DNA from: CAWCWK01 sp963842125
GTDB taxonomy: Bacteria > Pseudomonadota > Alphaproteobacteria > Rhizobiales > CAWCWK01
Direction: 5' to 3'
Assembly: GCA_963842125.1 (NCBI GenBank)
Contig: CAWJFE010000005.1
Span: 372,001 to 436,000 of the forward strand
DNA: 64,000 nt
The translations under genes and the position numbers were made by a program. Shown here in pieces: positions 33,836-43,897 of the stretch; within the stretch, counting starts at the first letter, position 1, and the number at the start of each line of letters is the position of its first letter. The notes under the pieces were generated by a model. It saw nothing but the letters and a program-made list of their open reading frames with translations. It had not been told where the DNA came from and made no database searches.

Positions 33836-34968
33836 CGGTCCGTCCCGCCAATGATGACGAGGCGCCGGAGCCCGGCACCGAGCCTGCCAGCCTCCTCGCG
33901 CGGCTGGAGGCCGCCGGCGCACGCGTCGTCTCGCCGCCCGTGCTGCAGCCGGCCGCGCCCTTCCTCGAACTCTCGGGCGAGGAACTGGCCAAGCGCATCT
34001 ACCTGACGGCCGGCCCTGACGGCACCGAGCTTTGCCTGCGCCCCGAATTCACCATCCCCCTCTCGCTCCATTATCTCGCCGAGGAGACCGTCGGCGCGCG
34101 GGCGATGTACGCCTATGAAGGCACCGTCTTTCGCGACCGGGGCGGCGTCGGCGAGTTCCCGCAGGCCGGCATCGAGCTCTTCGGCGACGACGACCGGGAG
34201 GAGGCCGACGCCCGCCTCCTCGCCCTCGCGCTCCAATGCTCGGGGCTGAACGCGCCGCAACTGCATCTCGGCGATGTCGGCCTCTTCGAGACCTTCCTGA
34301 CCGCCATCGGCTTTCCGCCACCAATCGAGGCGCATTGGCGCCGCCGCTTCTCGCGCGCTGTCGATCTTCCGGCCGAGATCGCGGCCCTGCGCGCCGACCG
34401 CGACGAGGCCTCGCCGCTCGCCCGCTGGCTCGCGAGCGTCGACGAGGCGACGGCGCGCGCCAGCGTCGAGGAGATGCTGCGCCTCGCCGGTACCACGATG
34501 GAGGGCCGCGTCGCCGGTCGCTCCAGCGCCGATATCGCAGCGCGCTACATCGAGCGCGCGCTTCTGAGCGGTGCCGCGATCGAGGCGGAGAAGGCCGACC
34601 TCCTCACCCGCTTCCTCAAGGTCGACGCGTCGCCCTGGGAGGCGCTCGATGAGTTGGAGGCCATCGCGCGCGAAGGCCGGCTGGAGATGAACGGTACGCT
34701 CGACGATTTCGCCCGCCGCCTCGGCCTGATGGCCGACGAGGGCGTCGATCTCTACGAATCGGCCCGCTTCTCGACCGCGTTCGGTCGGCGGATCGACTAT
34801 TATTCCGGCACCGTCTTCGAAATCCACGATCCCGCCCGCGCGGAGATCGGCCCCCTTGTCGGCGGCGGCCGCTATGACGGGCTCCTCAAGCGCCTCGGCG
34901 CCACTCTGGATGTACCAGCCGTCGGCTTCTCGGTCTGGACCGAGCGCTTAGAGATCGAGGCCGCGTGA
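33832..34968 (+). CDS. hisZ: ATP phosphoribosyltransferase regulatory subunit HisZ
   Basis: A 378 aa HisRS-like protein lacking the anticodon domain; it activates short-form HisG, the first step of histidine synthesis. GTG start overlaps the hisS TGA. HisZ features: LCLRPEFTIPLSLHYLAEETVG, AYEGTVFRDRGGVGEFPQAGIELFG, SARFSTAFGRRIDYYSGTVFEIHD and GPLVGGGRYDGLLKRLGA. It has no synthetase catalytic Arg set. Its TGA overlaps the hisG start, so hisS, hisZ and hisG are probably one transcript. Confidence 0.93.
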   Translation: MTVRPANDDEAPEPGTEPASLLARLEAAGARVVSPPVLQPAAPFLELSGEELAKRIYLTAGPDGTELCLRPEFTIPLSLHYLAEETVGARAMYAYEGTVFRDRGGVGEFPQAGIELFGDDDREEADARLLALALQCSGLNAPQLHLGDVGLFETFLTAIGFPPPIEAHWRRRFSRAVDLPAEIAALRADRDEASPLARWLASVDEATARASVEEMLRLAGTTMEGRVAGRSSADIAARYIERALLSGAAIEAEKADLLTRFLKVDASPWEALDELEAIAREGRLEMNGTLDDFARRLGLMADEGVDLYESARFSTAFGRRIDYYSGTVFEIHDPARAEIGPLVGGGRYDGLLKRLGATLDVPAVGFSVWTERLEIEAA

Positions 34969-35942
34969 TGAACCTCGTCCTCGCCATTCCCTCCAAGGGC
35001 CGGCTCATGGAGGCCGCGCACGACCTCTTCGATGCCGCCGGGCTCGCCTTTGCGCGCGACAATGGCGGCCGGGGTTATCGCGCCCGGATCGCCGGGCTGG
35101 ACGGTGTCGAGGTGCGCCTCCTGTCGGCCTCCGAGATCGCGGCGCAGCTGAGCGCCGGCGGGGTTCATCTCGGCATCACGGGCGAGGACCTCATCCGGGA
35201 ATCGGTGCCGGATGCCGATGACGCGGTCCACTTCGTCGCTCCGCTCGGCTTCGGCCATGCCGATGTCGTCGTCGCAAGCCCCAAGGCCTGGATCGACGTG
35301 ACGACGATGGCCGATCTCGAGGACGTCGCGGCGCGGATGCATGCGGCCGACGGGCATCGGCTCCGGGTCGCGACGAAATATGTCACGCTCACCCGCGCCT
35401 TCTTCGCGGCCCACGGCGTGCGCGACTATCGCATCGTCGAGAGCCTCGGCGCGACCGAGGGCGCACCCGCGGCTGGCACGGCCGAGGTCGTCGTCGACAT
35501 CACCTCGTCGGGCGCGACGCTCGATGCGAACGGGCTCGGCGTATTGGCGGATGGTCTCATCCTCGCCAGCCAGGCCAACCTCGTCGCCTCGCTACGGGCG
35601 GACTGGAATGACGCCGCGTGTGCGCGGGTCCGAGACATCCTAAGCCGTCTCGCCGCCCACGAGATGGCGCACCGAACAGTCGAGCTGCGCGCCTCCGTTT
35701 CGGATGCGGAGACGCTGAGTAAGTCGCTGCAAGCTCAGTTCGGCGTACAGCTGCCCTTCGGCATTGGCGATCCGCTCGTTCTGCACACCGGAAAGGCGGA
35801 GGCTTATGCCGTCGCGAGCGCCCTTCGCGCCAAGGCCTCCGGCGCGGTGACGATGGCGCGGCTAGAGGCCATCTTCGCGCCCCAAGTGCCGACGCTGGAC
35901 GGACTGCTGGCCCGGATCGATGCGGGCGACGAATCGTCCTGA
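34968..35942 (+). CDS. hisG: ATP phosphoribosyltransferase catalytic subunit HisG
   Basis: Catalyses ATP + PRPP to phosphoribosyl-ATP, the committed step of histidine synthesis. 324 aa, long for an enzyme accompanied by HisZ. Motifs: MNLVLAIPSKGRLMEAAHDLF, HLGITGEDLIRES, RVATKYVTLTRAFFAAHGVRDYRIVESLGATEGAPAAGTAEVVVDITSSGATL (the PRPP site). The region after about 230 is an additional ~90 residues. ATG chosen within TGATG at the hisZ stop; GTG at 34965 is an alternative. Confidence 0.95.
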   Translation: MNLVLAIPSKGRLMEAAHDLFDAAGLAFARDNGGRGYRARIAGLDGVEVRLLSASEIAAQLSAGGVHLGITGEDLIRESVPDADDAVHFVAPLGFGHADVVVASPKAWIDVTTMADLEDVAARMHAADGHRLRVATKYVTLTRAFFAAHGVRDYRIVESLGATEGAPAAGTAEVVVDITSSGATLDANGLGVLADGLILASQANLVASLRADWNDAACARVRDILSRLAAHEMAHRTVELRASVSDAETLSKSLQAQFGVQLPFGIGDPLVLHTGKAEAYAVASALRAKASGAVTMARLEAIFAPQVPTLDGLLARIDAGDESS

Positions 35943-36032
35943 TCTGCCATCCCGCACCACCATCATCGTCATTCGTTAACGACGTTGGTCGATAAAGGCG
36001 CAAGACGTGTCGTCTTTATCAGGGAGAATGCC

Positions 36033-36341
36033 ATGAGCGACGTGACCTCCGGCGCGATGGGCGTGGCGCGCGATCAGCTGCGCGCGATCGTCGAGCGCAT
36101 CGAGCGCCTGGAAGAAGAGAAGAAGGGCATCGCGGAAGACATCAAGGAAGTCTACGCCGAGGCGAAGGCCAACGGTTTCGACACCAAGGTGCTGCGCTCC
36201 ATCGTACGCATCCGCAAGCAGGACAAGTCGGAGCGCGAGGAGCACGAAGCCCTGCTCGACCTCTACATGCACGCACTCGGCATGATCCTCGGCAGCGAGG
36301 GCGCGCGAGAGGCGGTGGAGGAGTTGCAGGCGGCGGAATAG
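36033..36341 (+). CDS. gapR: DUF2312 protein, GapR-type nucleoid-associated protein
   Basis: 102 aa helical protein matching DUF2312: DQLRAIVERIERLEEEKKGIAEDIKEVYAEAKANGFDTKVLRSIVRIRKQDKSEREEHEALLDLYMHALG. In Caulobacter this family member, GapR, binds overtwisted DNA ahead of polymerases and replication forks and supports chromosome organisation. The AGGGAG upstream and family N-terminus fix the start. It ends with a strong intrinsic terminator (36402-36435). Confidence 0.93.
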   Translation: MSDVTSGAMGVARDQLRAIVERIERLEEEKKGIAEDIKEVYAEAKANGFDTKVLRSIVRIRKQDKSEREEHEALLDLYMHALGMILGSEGAREAVEELQAAE

Positions 36342-36401
36342 CCGGCGCCAAGGAGAGCTTGAGCGCTCGCCGAATACAGCTTCAACGCCTCAGGAAACGA
36401 G

Positions 36402-36435
36402 AAAAGCCGCCCCGGTCACCCGAGGCGGCTTTTTC
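36402..36435 (+). terminator. intrinsic terminator of gapR
   Basis: AAAAGCCGCC (36402-36411) pairs perfectly with GGCGGCTTTT (36424-36433) around a 12-nt loop, running into a T tract. The A-run on the other side makes it usable by the convergent DUF882 gene too. Confidence 0.9.
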
Positions 36436-36476
36436 CTGTCCTACGTTTCGAATCCTGCGTTTCGAGTCGGATGGCG

Positions 36477-38124
36477 CTATCGCAGCGCGCTTCCGCTGAA
36501 GCCGGTGGTCGACGGACCGCTCAGGGTGCGGGTGAAGCCGGCCGAGGCAGCGGACGTGCCGCGCAGCAGATCCCCGGCGAGCTTCGGGGCCGCAAGCCAG
36601 GCGACGTCCTTGCCTTCGACGGATACGCCGGAGTTGAGAAGCTGGCGATAGGCCGGACCCTTGTGATGGCGCAGCTTCGGCGCATCGGGCTTGGCTACCG
36701 TCAATCGAGCCTGCTGCTTGGCGGCGCCCGGTGCACGAACCGGAATGATGGCTTCGGCGCGGGCACGCGTCTCGCTGATGGCGGGCGCGTAAGCCGTGGC
36801 CGCGATCGGCAGTTGGCCGGGCGACAGACGATCGTCGAACTTCTCCGGTGCGGCGGCGGCAATGCGGGCGATCGGATCGGCCTGAGCGAAGCTCTCGAGC
36901 GGAGACGGCGGCACGCGCTCCTGCGAAGGACTGAGCGAGGCCAGCGTCACGTTCGGGTTGGCCGGGCGAGTGCGGGGCAGGGCGGCGAGCGCGACGATGG
37001 AGGCGCGCGCGGGATCGGACGCATCGAGCGGCAGCTGATCGACCGGAATCGGGGCCGGCAGACCGTTCGCTCCATCCAGGGCGGCGAGCGCGACGGCGGC
37101 CGAAGAGACCGGCCGGATGCGCGGCGCCGGCGGCAGAGAGGCTACGAGAACCGGAGCCTCTTCGAGGATCGCAGGAAGATCGGGCTGCGGAATGATGCCA
37201 GGAAGAGAGCCGGGCCGCGTGCCGGGAACGGGCGGGAGAGCCTTCGGCTTCGGCGCTTCGACCACGACTGACGGGGCAGGGGTTGCAGGTGCGGCGCGGC
37301 GGGTGCGGGCGGGCGCGGGGGCCGGCTCGTCCTTCTTGCGGCCGAAACCGAGCAGGGCCAGGAGGCCACCGCCGCTCTCGCTCTCCTCCTCGGCGTCGCG
37401 GCCAGGCTTGAAGCGGGCGGCCGTGCGCTTGCGCTTCTCCATCTGAGCCATGGCCGTGTTGTAGCCGCTAAAGGGCTTGCCGTCGGTCGGCACATGGACC
37501 GTGTCGCCCCGCGGGAAGACCTTGGCGAGTTCCTTGCGGCTCATGCGCGGCCAATGGCGCACAGAGCCGGTGTCGAGATGGACGAACGGCGTGTTGGAGC
37601 GCGGATAGTAGCCGACGCCGCCGACATGCTTCCGGAGGCCCGCGTCGCGGACCTTGCTGCATGTGCATGCCGGGGATGAAGAAATCCATCGCCCGACCCT
37701 TGGTGTGCTGCGAATTCTTCGCAACGCCGCGCGAGCGGGAGCGGAGCATGTTGTTGGTCGCCGGCGAGCGATAGGCGGAGACGACGTGGATCGGCCCGGT
37801 CGCGCGGGCGTCCTGATAGACCTCCCAGACGAGATCGAAGAGAGCCGGGTCCATCTTGGTCGGCTCGGACCGGCGCCAGTCGCGGAGGAAATAGTTCAAC
37901 TCCTTGAGGACCGCCTGGTCGAACTTGCCGCGCTTGCGGAACTTGAACTGCTTCCGCTCTTTCGTGTGAGTGTAGTAGAGATCGAGAATCCGGTCGCCTC
38001 TCGCCGCTTCGGCCTGCGCCATGGGCAGCAGCGAGGTCGCGAAGACCGTCACGATGTAGAGGGCGGCCATGAGCGCGGCGGGGGCACGCGCGCTCAAGAA
38101 GCCGAAGGGCGTTACGTTGCGCAC
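36477..38124 (-). pseudogene. DUF882 (M15A-like) peptidoglycan peptidase, interrupted by a frameshift
   Basis: The N-terminal part reads in one frame (start GTG at 38124 preferred: GAAAGG seven bases upstream, then VRNVTPFGFLSARAPAALMAALYIV signal), through LYYTHTKERKQFKF, VVSAYRSPATNNMLRSRSRGVAKNSQHTKGRAMDFFIPGMHM. The family continuation KVRDAGLRKHVGGVGYYPRSNTPFVHLDTGSVRHWPRM lies in the next frame: one extra base near 37657-37662. A Pro/Ala-rich C-terminal extension follows. The DUF882 family acts on peptidoglycan. It is neighbour to an L,D-transpeptidase. Frameshift or sequencing error cannot be told apart here. Confidence 0.82.
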
Positions 38125-38325
38125 GCCGAAGCCTTTCGTTCGAACCGCAGGGCGAGATCCATACTGGACCTTGGGGGGCGACGCCTTGTCGGTAGTGCAT
38201 CCGATTGCGCAGAGTGCGCCGAAGAGCTTGATCATTCGTTAACCGCGCCCCCAGCACGCACGCCACGCTCAAAGCTGCGGTCGAGGGTGGGATGGGCTGA
38301 CCAGCGCGGCCGAAAACCGCGTTTC

Positions 38326-40101
38326 CTAGATCAAACCCATCAAGCGCTGTGTGCGCCGGTCGATGCCGTAGATATCGCCGGCGAACTCCAGCGTGCCGCT
38401 CTCATCCGCCGTCACAGTAAAGTACGTGATGTGGACGGGAATATGGTCGGATGTGTTGAACCACCGCTCCTTGCCGCCCAGCGAGCGCTTGAGCGTAGTG
38501 GCGGAGAACTTCTCCTCGCCCTTCAGGAGAGCCTCGGCGAAGACGAAGGGCTCGTGAAGTCGTACGCAACCATGGCTGAAGGCGCGCTGCGAGCGGGAGA
38601 AGAGCGACCGCGCATTCGTGTCGTGCAGGTAGACGGCGTGGTCGTTGGGGAAGAGGAATTTGACGTTGCCGAGCGCATTGTTCGGGCTCGGGCGCTGGCG
38701 GAACCGGTAGCCGAGGCGATTCGCGGCGATGCCCGACCAGTTCACCGAATAGGGATCGACGATCTTGCCGGACGACGAGATCGTATCGTAGCCGCGCTTG
38801 GCGTAGTAGCCGGGATCGCGCTTCAGCTTGGGCAGCATCTCGCCCGAAGCGATCGAGTAGGGCACGTTCCAGTAGGGGTTGGTGACGACGTGCTCGATCT
38901 CGTCGGAGAAGATCGGCGTGGCATTCTCGGGTTTGCCTACGACGACGCGGCCGGAATAGCCCGATTCGTAACCGCCCCTGCCGTCCGGCTCCATCATCCA
39001 GACCCGGTATTGCGGTACGTTCACATGGACGTAGCGGCGTCCGAGATCGCGCGGCAGCCAACGCCAGCGCTCCATGTTGGCGACGATCGTCTCGCGCTGC
39101 GAGCCCGATCCGCCGTTGAGCGCCGCCAGAGTGCGCGGCCCGACGATTCCGTCGGCCAGAAGGCCGTTCTCGGCCTGGAACGTGCGGACCGCTTCCTCCA
39201 GTGCCGCGTCGAAGGTCAGGTCCTGATCGTTCGAATCGCCCTGCTCGAGAATGCCGAGCCGTTCGCGCAGCAGCGTCACGCGCGGATCGGCGACGCCCTT
39301 GCGGAGCGTGCGGCCGGGCGGGACCTCCACGATCGGGATCTCGCGGGCCTCGTTGAGCGCGATGAGCGCCTTTCGGAGGGCACGATAGCCGGCATGGGGC
39401 GGATTGAAGGCATCGAGCGCGAGCGCGGGATCCTCGGCCGAGACGACGGTGTCGAGCGTGGCGCGCGGGTCGGGCCGCGTCACCGTCACGTCGATGATGC
39501 CGCTCACGTCCTTCGGGCGTAGCGTGCCGGCCTGCGCGTGGTCGCCGTAGCGCATCACGGACAGCGCGACCTGAACCTCGGCGCGGGCGCGGGCATCCGC
39601 ATTGCGCGCACGAACCCGGCTGAGGCGGGGGACGGGATAGGCGGCGGGGTCGAGCCCGTCATCGGCCGCCGTCGAGAGCCAGTCGCCGATCCGCGCGGCA
39701 GCGGGCGTGAGGCCCGCGTCGTCGGTCCAGAGCGGCGTGAAGCTACGGGCGGCATAGAAGCCGAGCAGTGCCTCGATCTCGGCGGGGGAGGCGGCGTCCT
39801 CGGCGAAGAGGTCCGCAATCCGCGCCTCCAGCGCCAGCGCGCTGCGACTCTGGGGTGTTGGCGCAAGGTTGGCGGAGCGACTGAGCGAGAGCACGGGAGC
39901 GACGGCTGGCGCGGCGGCGATGCCATGGCTCGCCTCGACCCCGACGATCCCCGCGCGCGGCCCGAAAGCCGGTTCGGCTGAAGCCTGCCCGGCGCCGGCC
40001 ACGAGGAGGAGCGCGCAGAGGGCCGCTCCCCATCCGCTCCCGAACGGGCCGGTCACGGACGGATTGGATGAAAGACGACGCACTCGTGTCCTACGCGACA
40101 T
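38326..40101 (-). CDS. periplasmic L,D-transpeptidase (YkuD domain)
   Basis: A 591 aa peptidoglycan cross-linking enzyme of the YcbB-like class. Signal peptide at the N-terminus (WGAALCALLLVAGAGQASA). A peptidoglycan-binding PG_binding_1-type repeat near 285-335 (LRERLGI...AVRTFQAENGLLADGIVGPRTLAALN). The YkuD domain has YLHDTNARSLFSRSQRAFSHGCVRLHEP, with the catalytic Cys about residue 511. It forms 3-3 cross-links, which rhizobial walls use heavily. Upstream is the sigma-54 response regulator on the same strand and downstream the DUF882 gene. Confidence 0.93.
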   Translation of the reverse strand: MSRRTRVRRLSSNPSVTGPFGSGWGAALCALLLVAGAGQASAEPAFGPRAGIVGVEASHGIAAAPAVAPVLSLSRSANLAPTPQSRSALALEARIADLFAEDAASPAEIEALLGFYAARSFTPLWTDDAGLTPAAARIGDWLSTAADDGLDPAAYPVPRLSRVRARNADARARAEVQVALSVMRYGDHAQAGTLRPKDVSGIIDVTVTRPDPRATLDTVVSAEDPALALDAFNPPHAGYRALRKALIALNEAREIPIVEVPPGRTLRKGVADPRVTLLRERLGILEQGDSNDQDLTFDAALEEAVRTFQAENGLLADGIVGPRTLAALNGGSGSQRETIVANMERWRWLPRDLGRRYVHVNVPQYRVWMMEPDGRGGYESGYSGRVVVGKPENATPIFSDEIEHVVTNPYWNVPYSIASGEMLPKLKRDPGYYAKRGYDTISSSGKIVDPYSVNWSGIAANRLGYRFRQRPSPNNALGNVKFLFPNDHAVYLHDTNARSLFSRSQRAFSHGCVRLHEPFVFAEALLKGEEKFSATTLKRSLGGKERWFNTSDHIPVHITYFTVTADESGTLEFAGDIYGIDRRTQRLMGLI

Positions 40102-40211
40102 CGCGAAAGACTCCCCGTTACAACTCGACAGATGACTGAGCGCGGATTCGCGACGCAGCCCCGTCGACTCTACCCCGACCTTGGCGGCGAGCCGACGACA
40201 CGAAGCCGTGC

Positions 40212-41666
40212 TCAGCTCGCAATGGCCTCTTCTGTGGCAGAAATGCCGAGTTCCTTCAGGCGGCGATAGAGGGTCGAGCGGCCGATGCCGAGACGGCGGG
40301 CGACCTGCGTCATGCGCCCGTCGTAGAACTCGATGGCGAGGCGAATCATGTCCGCCTCCATGTCGACGATCGGGCGCATCTCGCCGTCGTCGGCGACCGC
40401 CGGCAGGGAGTGGCCGGCGGGTTGCGCAGGCTCCGGGCTCGGCTGCGGGTGGAGCTGAACGACCTCGTGGCCGAGCGTCAGCCCGCGCCGCTGACCGTCA
40501 CCGACGAGTTGGGGGAAATCGTCGGGCGTCAGTGCTTCGCCTTGCGTGAGGACGACGGCGCGGAAGAGCGCGTTCTCCAGCTGGCGGACATTGCCCGGCC
40601 AGTCGTAGTCTTCGAGCATGGCGAGCGTATCGGGCCGGATGCGGGTGACGCGGCGGCCTTCCTGCGCGGCGAAGCGGGCGAGGAAATGCCGGGCGAGGGG
40701 GATGATGTCGGCCCGCCGCTCGCGCAGGGGCGGAATGCGCACGGGGAAGACGTTGAGGCGGTAGTAGAGGTCCTCGCGGAACGTGCCTTCCGCGATCATC
40801 TCCTCAAGGCTGCGATTGGTGGCCGAAACGATGCGCACGTCGATCTTACGCGGCTTCGTGCCGCCGACCGCATCGACTTCGCTTTCCTGGAGCACGCGCA
40901 ACAGCTTGACCTGCGCGTCGAGCGGCAACTCGCCGATCTCGTCGAGGAAGAGCGTGCCGCCATCGGCCTCGACGAACTTGCCGGCCCGCGCCTCTGTCGC
41001 GCCGGTGAAGGCGCCCTTCTCATGGCCGAAGAGGATGCTCTCGATCAGTTGCTCGGGTAGCGCCCCGCAGTTGACGGCGACGATCGGCTTGTCGCTGCGG
41101 CTGCTCGAACCGTGGATCGCCTGCGCGACGATCTCCTTGCCCACGCCGCTCTCGCCTTCCAGGAGGACGGGGATGTCGGAGCCCGCCGCCCGCTCCGCCA
41201 TGCGCATGGCGTCCAGCATGTTGGCCGAGTTCATCAGCACGTCAGAGAATGTGAGCGTGCCGGACTGGCGGCTCTTGATACGGCGGATCTCGGACGAGAG
41301 CGCACCCGACTTGAGGGCGTTGGCGATGGAGACCTGAAGCCGTTCGGGCCCGACCGGCTTGACGAAGAAGTCGTGCGCACCGCCGCGCACGGCGCGCACC
41401 ACTGTCTCGAGACCACCCTGTGCCGTCTGGACGATGGTCGGCACTTCGATGTCGCGTTCGCGCATCTCGTGCAGCACCGACATGCCGTCGCGGCGTGGCA
41501 TGTCGAGGTCGAGAAGCAGGATGTCGGGGCGCGGGGTCTGCGCCAGACGCGTCAGCGCCTCCTCACCGTCGACCACGCTCTCGGCCTGGTGTCCGAGGCG
41601 GGTCAGGACGCCCTCCAGCAGCTGGCGCTGCACGGGGTCGTCGTCGGCAATCAGGACCTTTGGCAT
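40212..41666 (-). CDS. sigma-54-dependent response regulator (NtrC-type)
   Basis: 484 aa. Receiver domain 1-120 with phospho-acceptor Asp53 in DILLLDLDMP and Asp8-10 (ADDD). Central AAA+ domain with GESGVGKE, GHEKGAFTGA (sigma-54 contact loop), GTLFLDEIGELPL and the R-finger region. A Pro/Gln-rich linker precedes a Fis-type helix-turn-helix (RLAIEFYDGRMTQVARRLGIGRSTLYRRLKELG). The start is ATG of MPKVLIADDD; an upstream extension would not match the receiver fold. The partner kinase and targets are not in view. Confidence 0.94.
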   Translation of the reverse strand: MPKVLIADDDPVQRQLLEGVLTRLGHQAESVVDGEEALTRLAQTPRPDILLLDLDMPRRDGMSVLHEMRERDIEVPTIVQTAQGGLETVVRAVRGGAHDFFVKPVGPERLQVSIANALKSGALSSEIRRIKSRQSGTLTFSDVLMNSANMLDAMRMAERAAGSDIPVLLEGESGVGKEIVAQAIHGSSSRSDKPIVAVNCGALPEQLIESILFGHEKGAFTGATEARAGKFVEADGGTLFLDEIGELPLDAQVKLLRVLQESEVDAVGGTKPRKIDVRIVSATNRSLEEMIAEGTFREDLYYRLNVFPVRIPPLRERRADIIPLARHFLARFAAQEGRRVTRIRPDTLAMLEDYDWPGNVRQLENALFRAVVLTQGEALTPDDFPQLVGDGQRRGLTLGHEVVQLHPQPSPEPAQPAGHSLPAVADDGEMRPIVDMEADMIRLAIEFYDGRMTQVARRLGIGRSTLYRRLKELGISATEEAIAS

Positions 41667-41996
41667 GGGTGCACGATCGCTTCTCGTTGTTATCGTTGTG
41701 AGCCACCCGACCGTGGTTTGCCTCCGGGGCGGGCACGGCGTCGGGCTCGGCAGCAATGTCTCATCTCGTCGTTAATGGGCACTTAAGCGCGACCATCCCG
41801 CAAGGTGCTGATAGACGGCATGTTTTGCCTAGCAGAGGGCAGTCTTTGCCGGGCACGTCGGCCCTTGCGCGGCAGTCCCGATGCGGCACGGGGAGACAGA
41901 ACCTGAGGGATACCCTTGCGAACCCGAGGATTGCCGCCCTATGTCTTTCCGAGCTGCCACCCTTCCGCCGCGCCGGCACAGACCGAGGTTCTCCCG
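41667..41996. other. divergent intergenic region with no recognisable gene
   Basis: 330 bases between the response regulator and the peptidase. I see no good -35/-10 pair or sigma-54 site (GGCAC and TTGC elements near 41860 have wrong spacing). No RNA gene is recognisable. Confidence 0.4.
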
Positions 41997-43814
41997 TTGA
42001 TCTTTTTCTCGCCCGAAAGCTCCTCCGCCCAGGCCGATCTCGGCGCGCTCCCGGAATGGGACCTCACCCATCTCTACGAGAGCATGGATGCCCCGGCCCT
42101 CAAGACCGACCTCGACGGCATCGATGCCGAGGCGAAGGCGTTCGCGGAAACCTATGCCGGCAAGCTTTCGGAAACCGCGAGCGACCCCGACGCGTTGCTC
42201 GCAGCCGTCATGGCCTATGAGGCGCTGTCCGACCGCATCGGCCGCGTGATCTCCTATGCCGGTCTCGTCTATGCGGGCGACACGTCGGATACGGCGCGCG
42301 CGAAGTTCTACGGCGACATCCAGGAGCGCATCACCAACGCTTCAACGCAGCTTCTCTTCTTCACGCTGGAGCTGAACAAGGTCGAGGACGCCCGCCTCGA
42401 CGCCGCTCTCGATCACGAGGGCCTGTCGCGCTACCGGCCGTGGTTCGAGGACGTGCGAAAGGAGCGGCCCTATCAGCTCGACGACAAGGTCGAGCGCCTC
42501 TTCCACGAGAAGAGCCAGACGGGAGCCGGCGCCTTCAACCGGCTGTTCGACGAGACGATGTCGGGTCTGCGCTTCGAGATCGGCGGCGAGAGCCTGCCGC
42601 TGGAACCGACGCTCAACCGCCTGCTCGACGCCGACGGGGCGAAGCGGAAGGAGGCGTCGGACGCGCTTGCCGTAACGTTCAAGGACAATATCCGCCTCTT
42701 CACCCTCATCACCAACACGCTCGCCAAGGACAAGGCGATCTCCGATCAGTGGCGCGGCTTCGAGGACGTCGCCGACGCGCGCCACCTCGCCAACCGGGTC
42801 GAGCGCGAGGTGGTGGATGCGATGGTCGAGGCGGTGCGTGCCGCCTACCCACGCCTCTCGCACCGCTACTACGCGATGAAGGCGAAGTGGATGGGCAAGG
42901 ACCAGCTCAACCACTGGGACCGCAACGCGCCGCTGCCGAGCGTCGAGCAGCGCACCATCCAGTGGGGCGAGGCCAAGGACACGGTGCTCGACGCCTATGG
43001 CGGCTTCTCCGGCGACATGGCCGACATCGCGCGGCGCTTCTTCGACGAATCGTGGATCGACGCACCAACGCGCCCCGGCAAGAGCCCCGGCGCATTCGCC
43101 CATCCGACGACGCCCTCCGCGCACCCTTACGTGCTCCTCAACTACCAGGGCCGCCCGCGCGACGTGATGACGCTCGCGCACGAGCTCGGTCACGGCGTCC
43201 ACCAGGTGCTGGCCGGACCGCAGGGCCCGCTCATGGCCCCGACCCCGCTGACGCTGGCCGAGACGGCGTCCGTCTTCGGCGAGATGCTCACCTTCCGCGC
43301 GATCCTGAAAGGGACCGATGGCGCCGCGCAGCGCCGCGCGCTCCTGGCCGGCAAGGTCGAGGACATGCTCAACACTGTCGTGCGCCAGATCGCGTTCTAC
43401 ACGTTCGAGCGCAAGGTCCATCTCGGCCGGCGCGAAGGCGAGCTTACGACCGAGCAGATCAACGGCTACTGGATGGACGTCCAGAAGGAGAGCCTAGGCC
43501 CGGCTATCACGCTCGGCGAGGGCTACGAGGTCTTCTGGACCTACGTGCCCCACTTCATCCACTCGCCCTTCTACGTCTACGCCTACGCCTTCGGCGACTG
43601 CCTCGTGAACTCGCTTTACGCGGTCTACGAGAACGCCGAAGAAGGCTTCACGCAGAAATATTTCGACATGCTCCGGGCCGGCGGCACCAAGCACCATTCC
43701 GAACTTCTCGAACCCTTCGGCCTCGACGCGCGGGACCCGGACTTCTGGTCGAAGGGCCTCAGCGTCATCGAGGGGCTGATCGACGAGTTGGAGACGGCCG
43801 ACGCGGCGGCGTGA
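41997..43814 (+). CDS. pepF: M3-family oligoendopeptidase F
   Basis: Zinc metallopeptidase that cleaves short peptides in the cytoplasm. 605 aa. The HELGHGVH zinc motif is at about 395-402, with the third ligand Glu in TLAETASVFGEM. The N-terminal oligopeptidase domain begins ALPEWDLTHLYESMDAPAL. TTG at 41997 is chosen because GAGG lies eight bases upstream and the result matches family length; a TTG at 41916 would add 27 unrelated residues. Confidence 0.92.
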   Translation: MIFFSPESSSAQADLGALPEWDLTHLYESMDAPALKTDLDGIDAEAKAFAETYAGKLSETASDPDALLAAVMAYEALSDRIGRVISYAGLVYAGDTSDTARAKFYGDIQERITNASTQLLFFTLELNKVEDARLDAALDHEGLSRYRPWFEDVRKERPYQLDDKVERLFHEKSQTGAGAFNRLFDETMSGLRFEIGGESLPLEPTLNRLLDADGAKRKEASDALAVTFKDNIRLFTLITNTLAKDKAISDQWRGFEDVADARHLANRVEREVVDAMVEAVRAAYPRLSHRYYAMKAKWMGKDQLNHWDRNAPLPSVEQRTIQWGEAKDTVLDAYGGFSGDMADIARRFFDESWIDAPTRPGKSPGAFAHPTTPSAHPYVLLNYQGRPRDVMTLAHELGHGVHQVLAGPQGPLMAPTPLTLAETASVFGEMLTFRAILKGTDGAAQRRALLAGKVEDMLNTVVRQIAFYTFERKVHLGRREGELTTEQINGYWMDVQKESLGPAITLGEGYEVFWTYVPHFIHSPFYVYAYAFGDCLVNSLYAVYENAEEGFTQKYFDMLRAGGTKHHSELLEPFGLDARDPDFWSKGLSVIEGLIDELETADAAA

Positions 43815-43897
43815 CGCAGCACGGATCACTGCCTTCACATCGCCATCGATAGGGGGCATCGTCTCCTCACCCGCAACAATCGAAAGGAGGTGATCTA

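Noticed and set aside
41840..41880. Sigma-54 promoter for the response regulator or pepF
   Set aside because: GGCAC and TTGC are eight bases apart instead of the five required.
43882..43895. Antisense 16S rRNA fragment (GAAAGGAGGTGATC)
   Set aside because: The match to the reverse complement of 16S stops after 14 nt, and the following sequence is a clean open frame, so an extended Shine-Dalgarno is the better reading.
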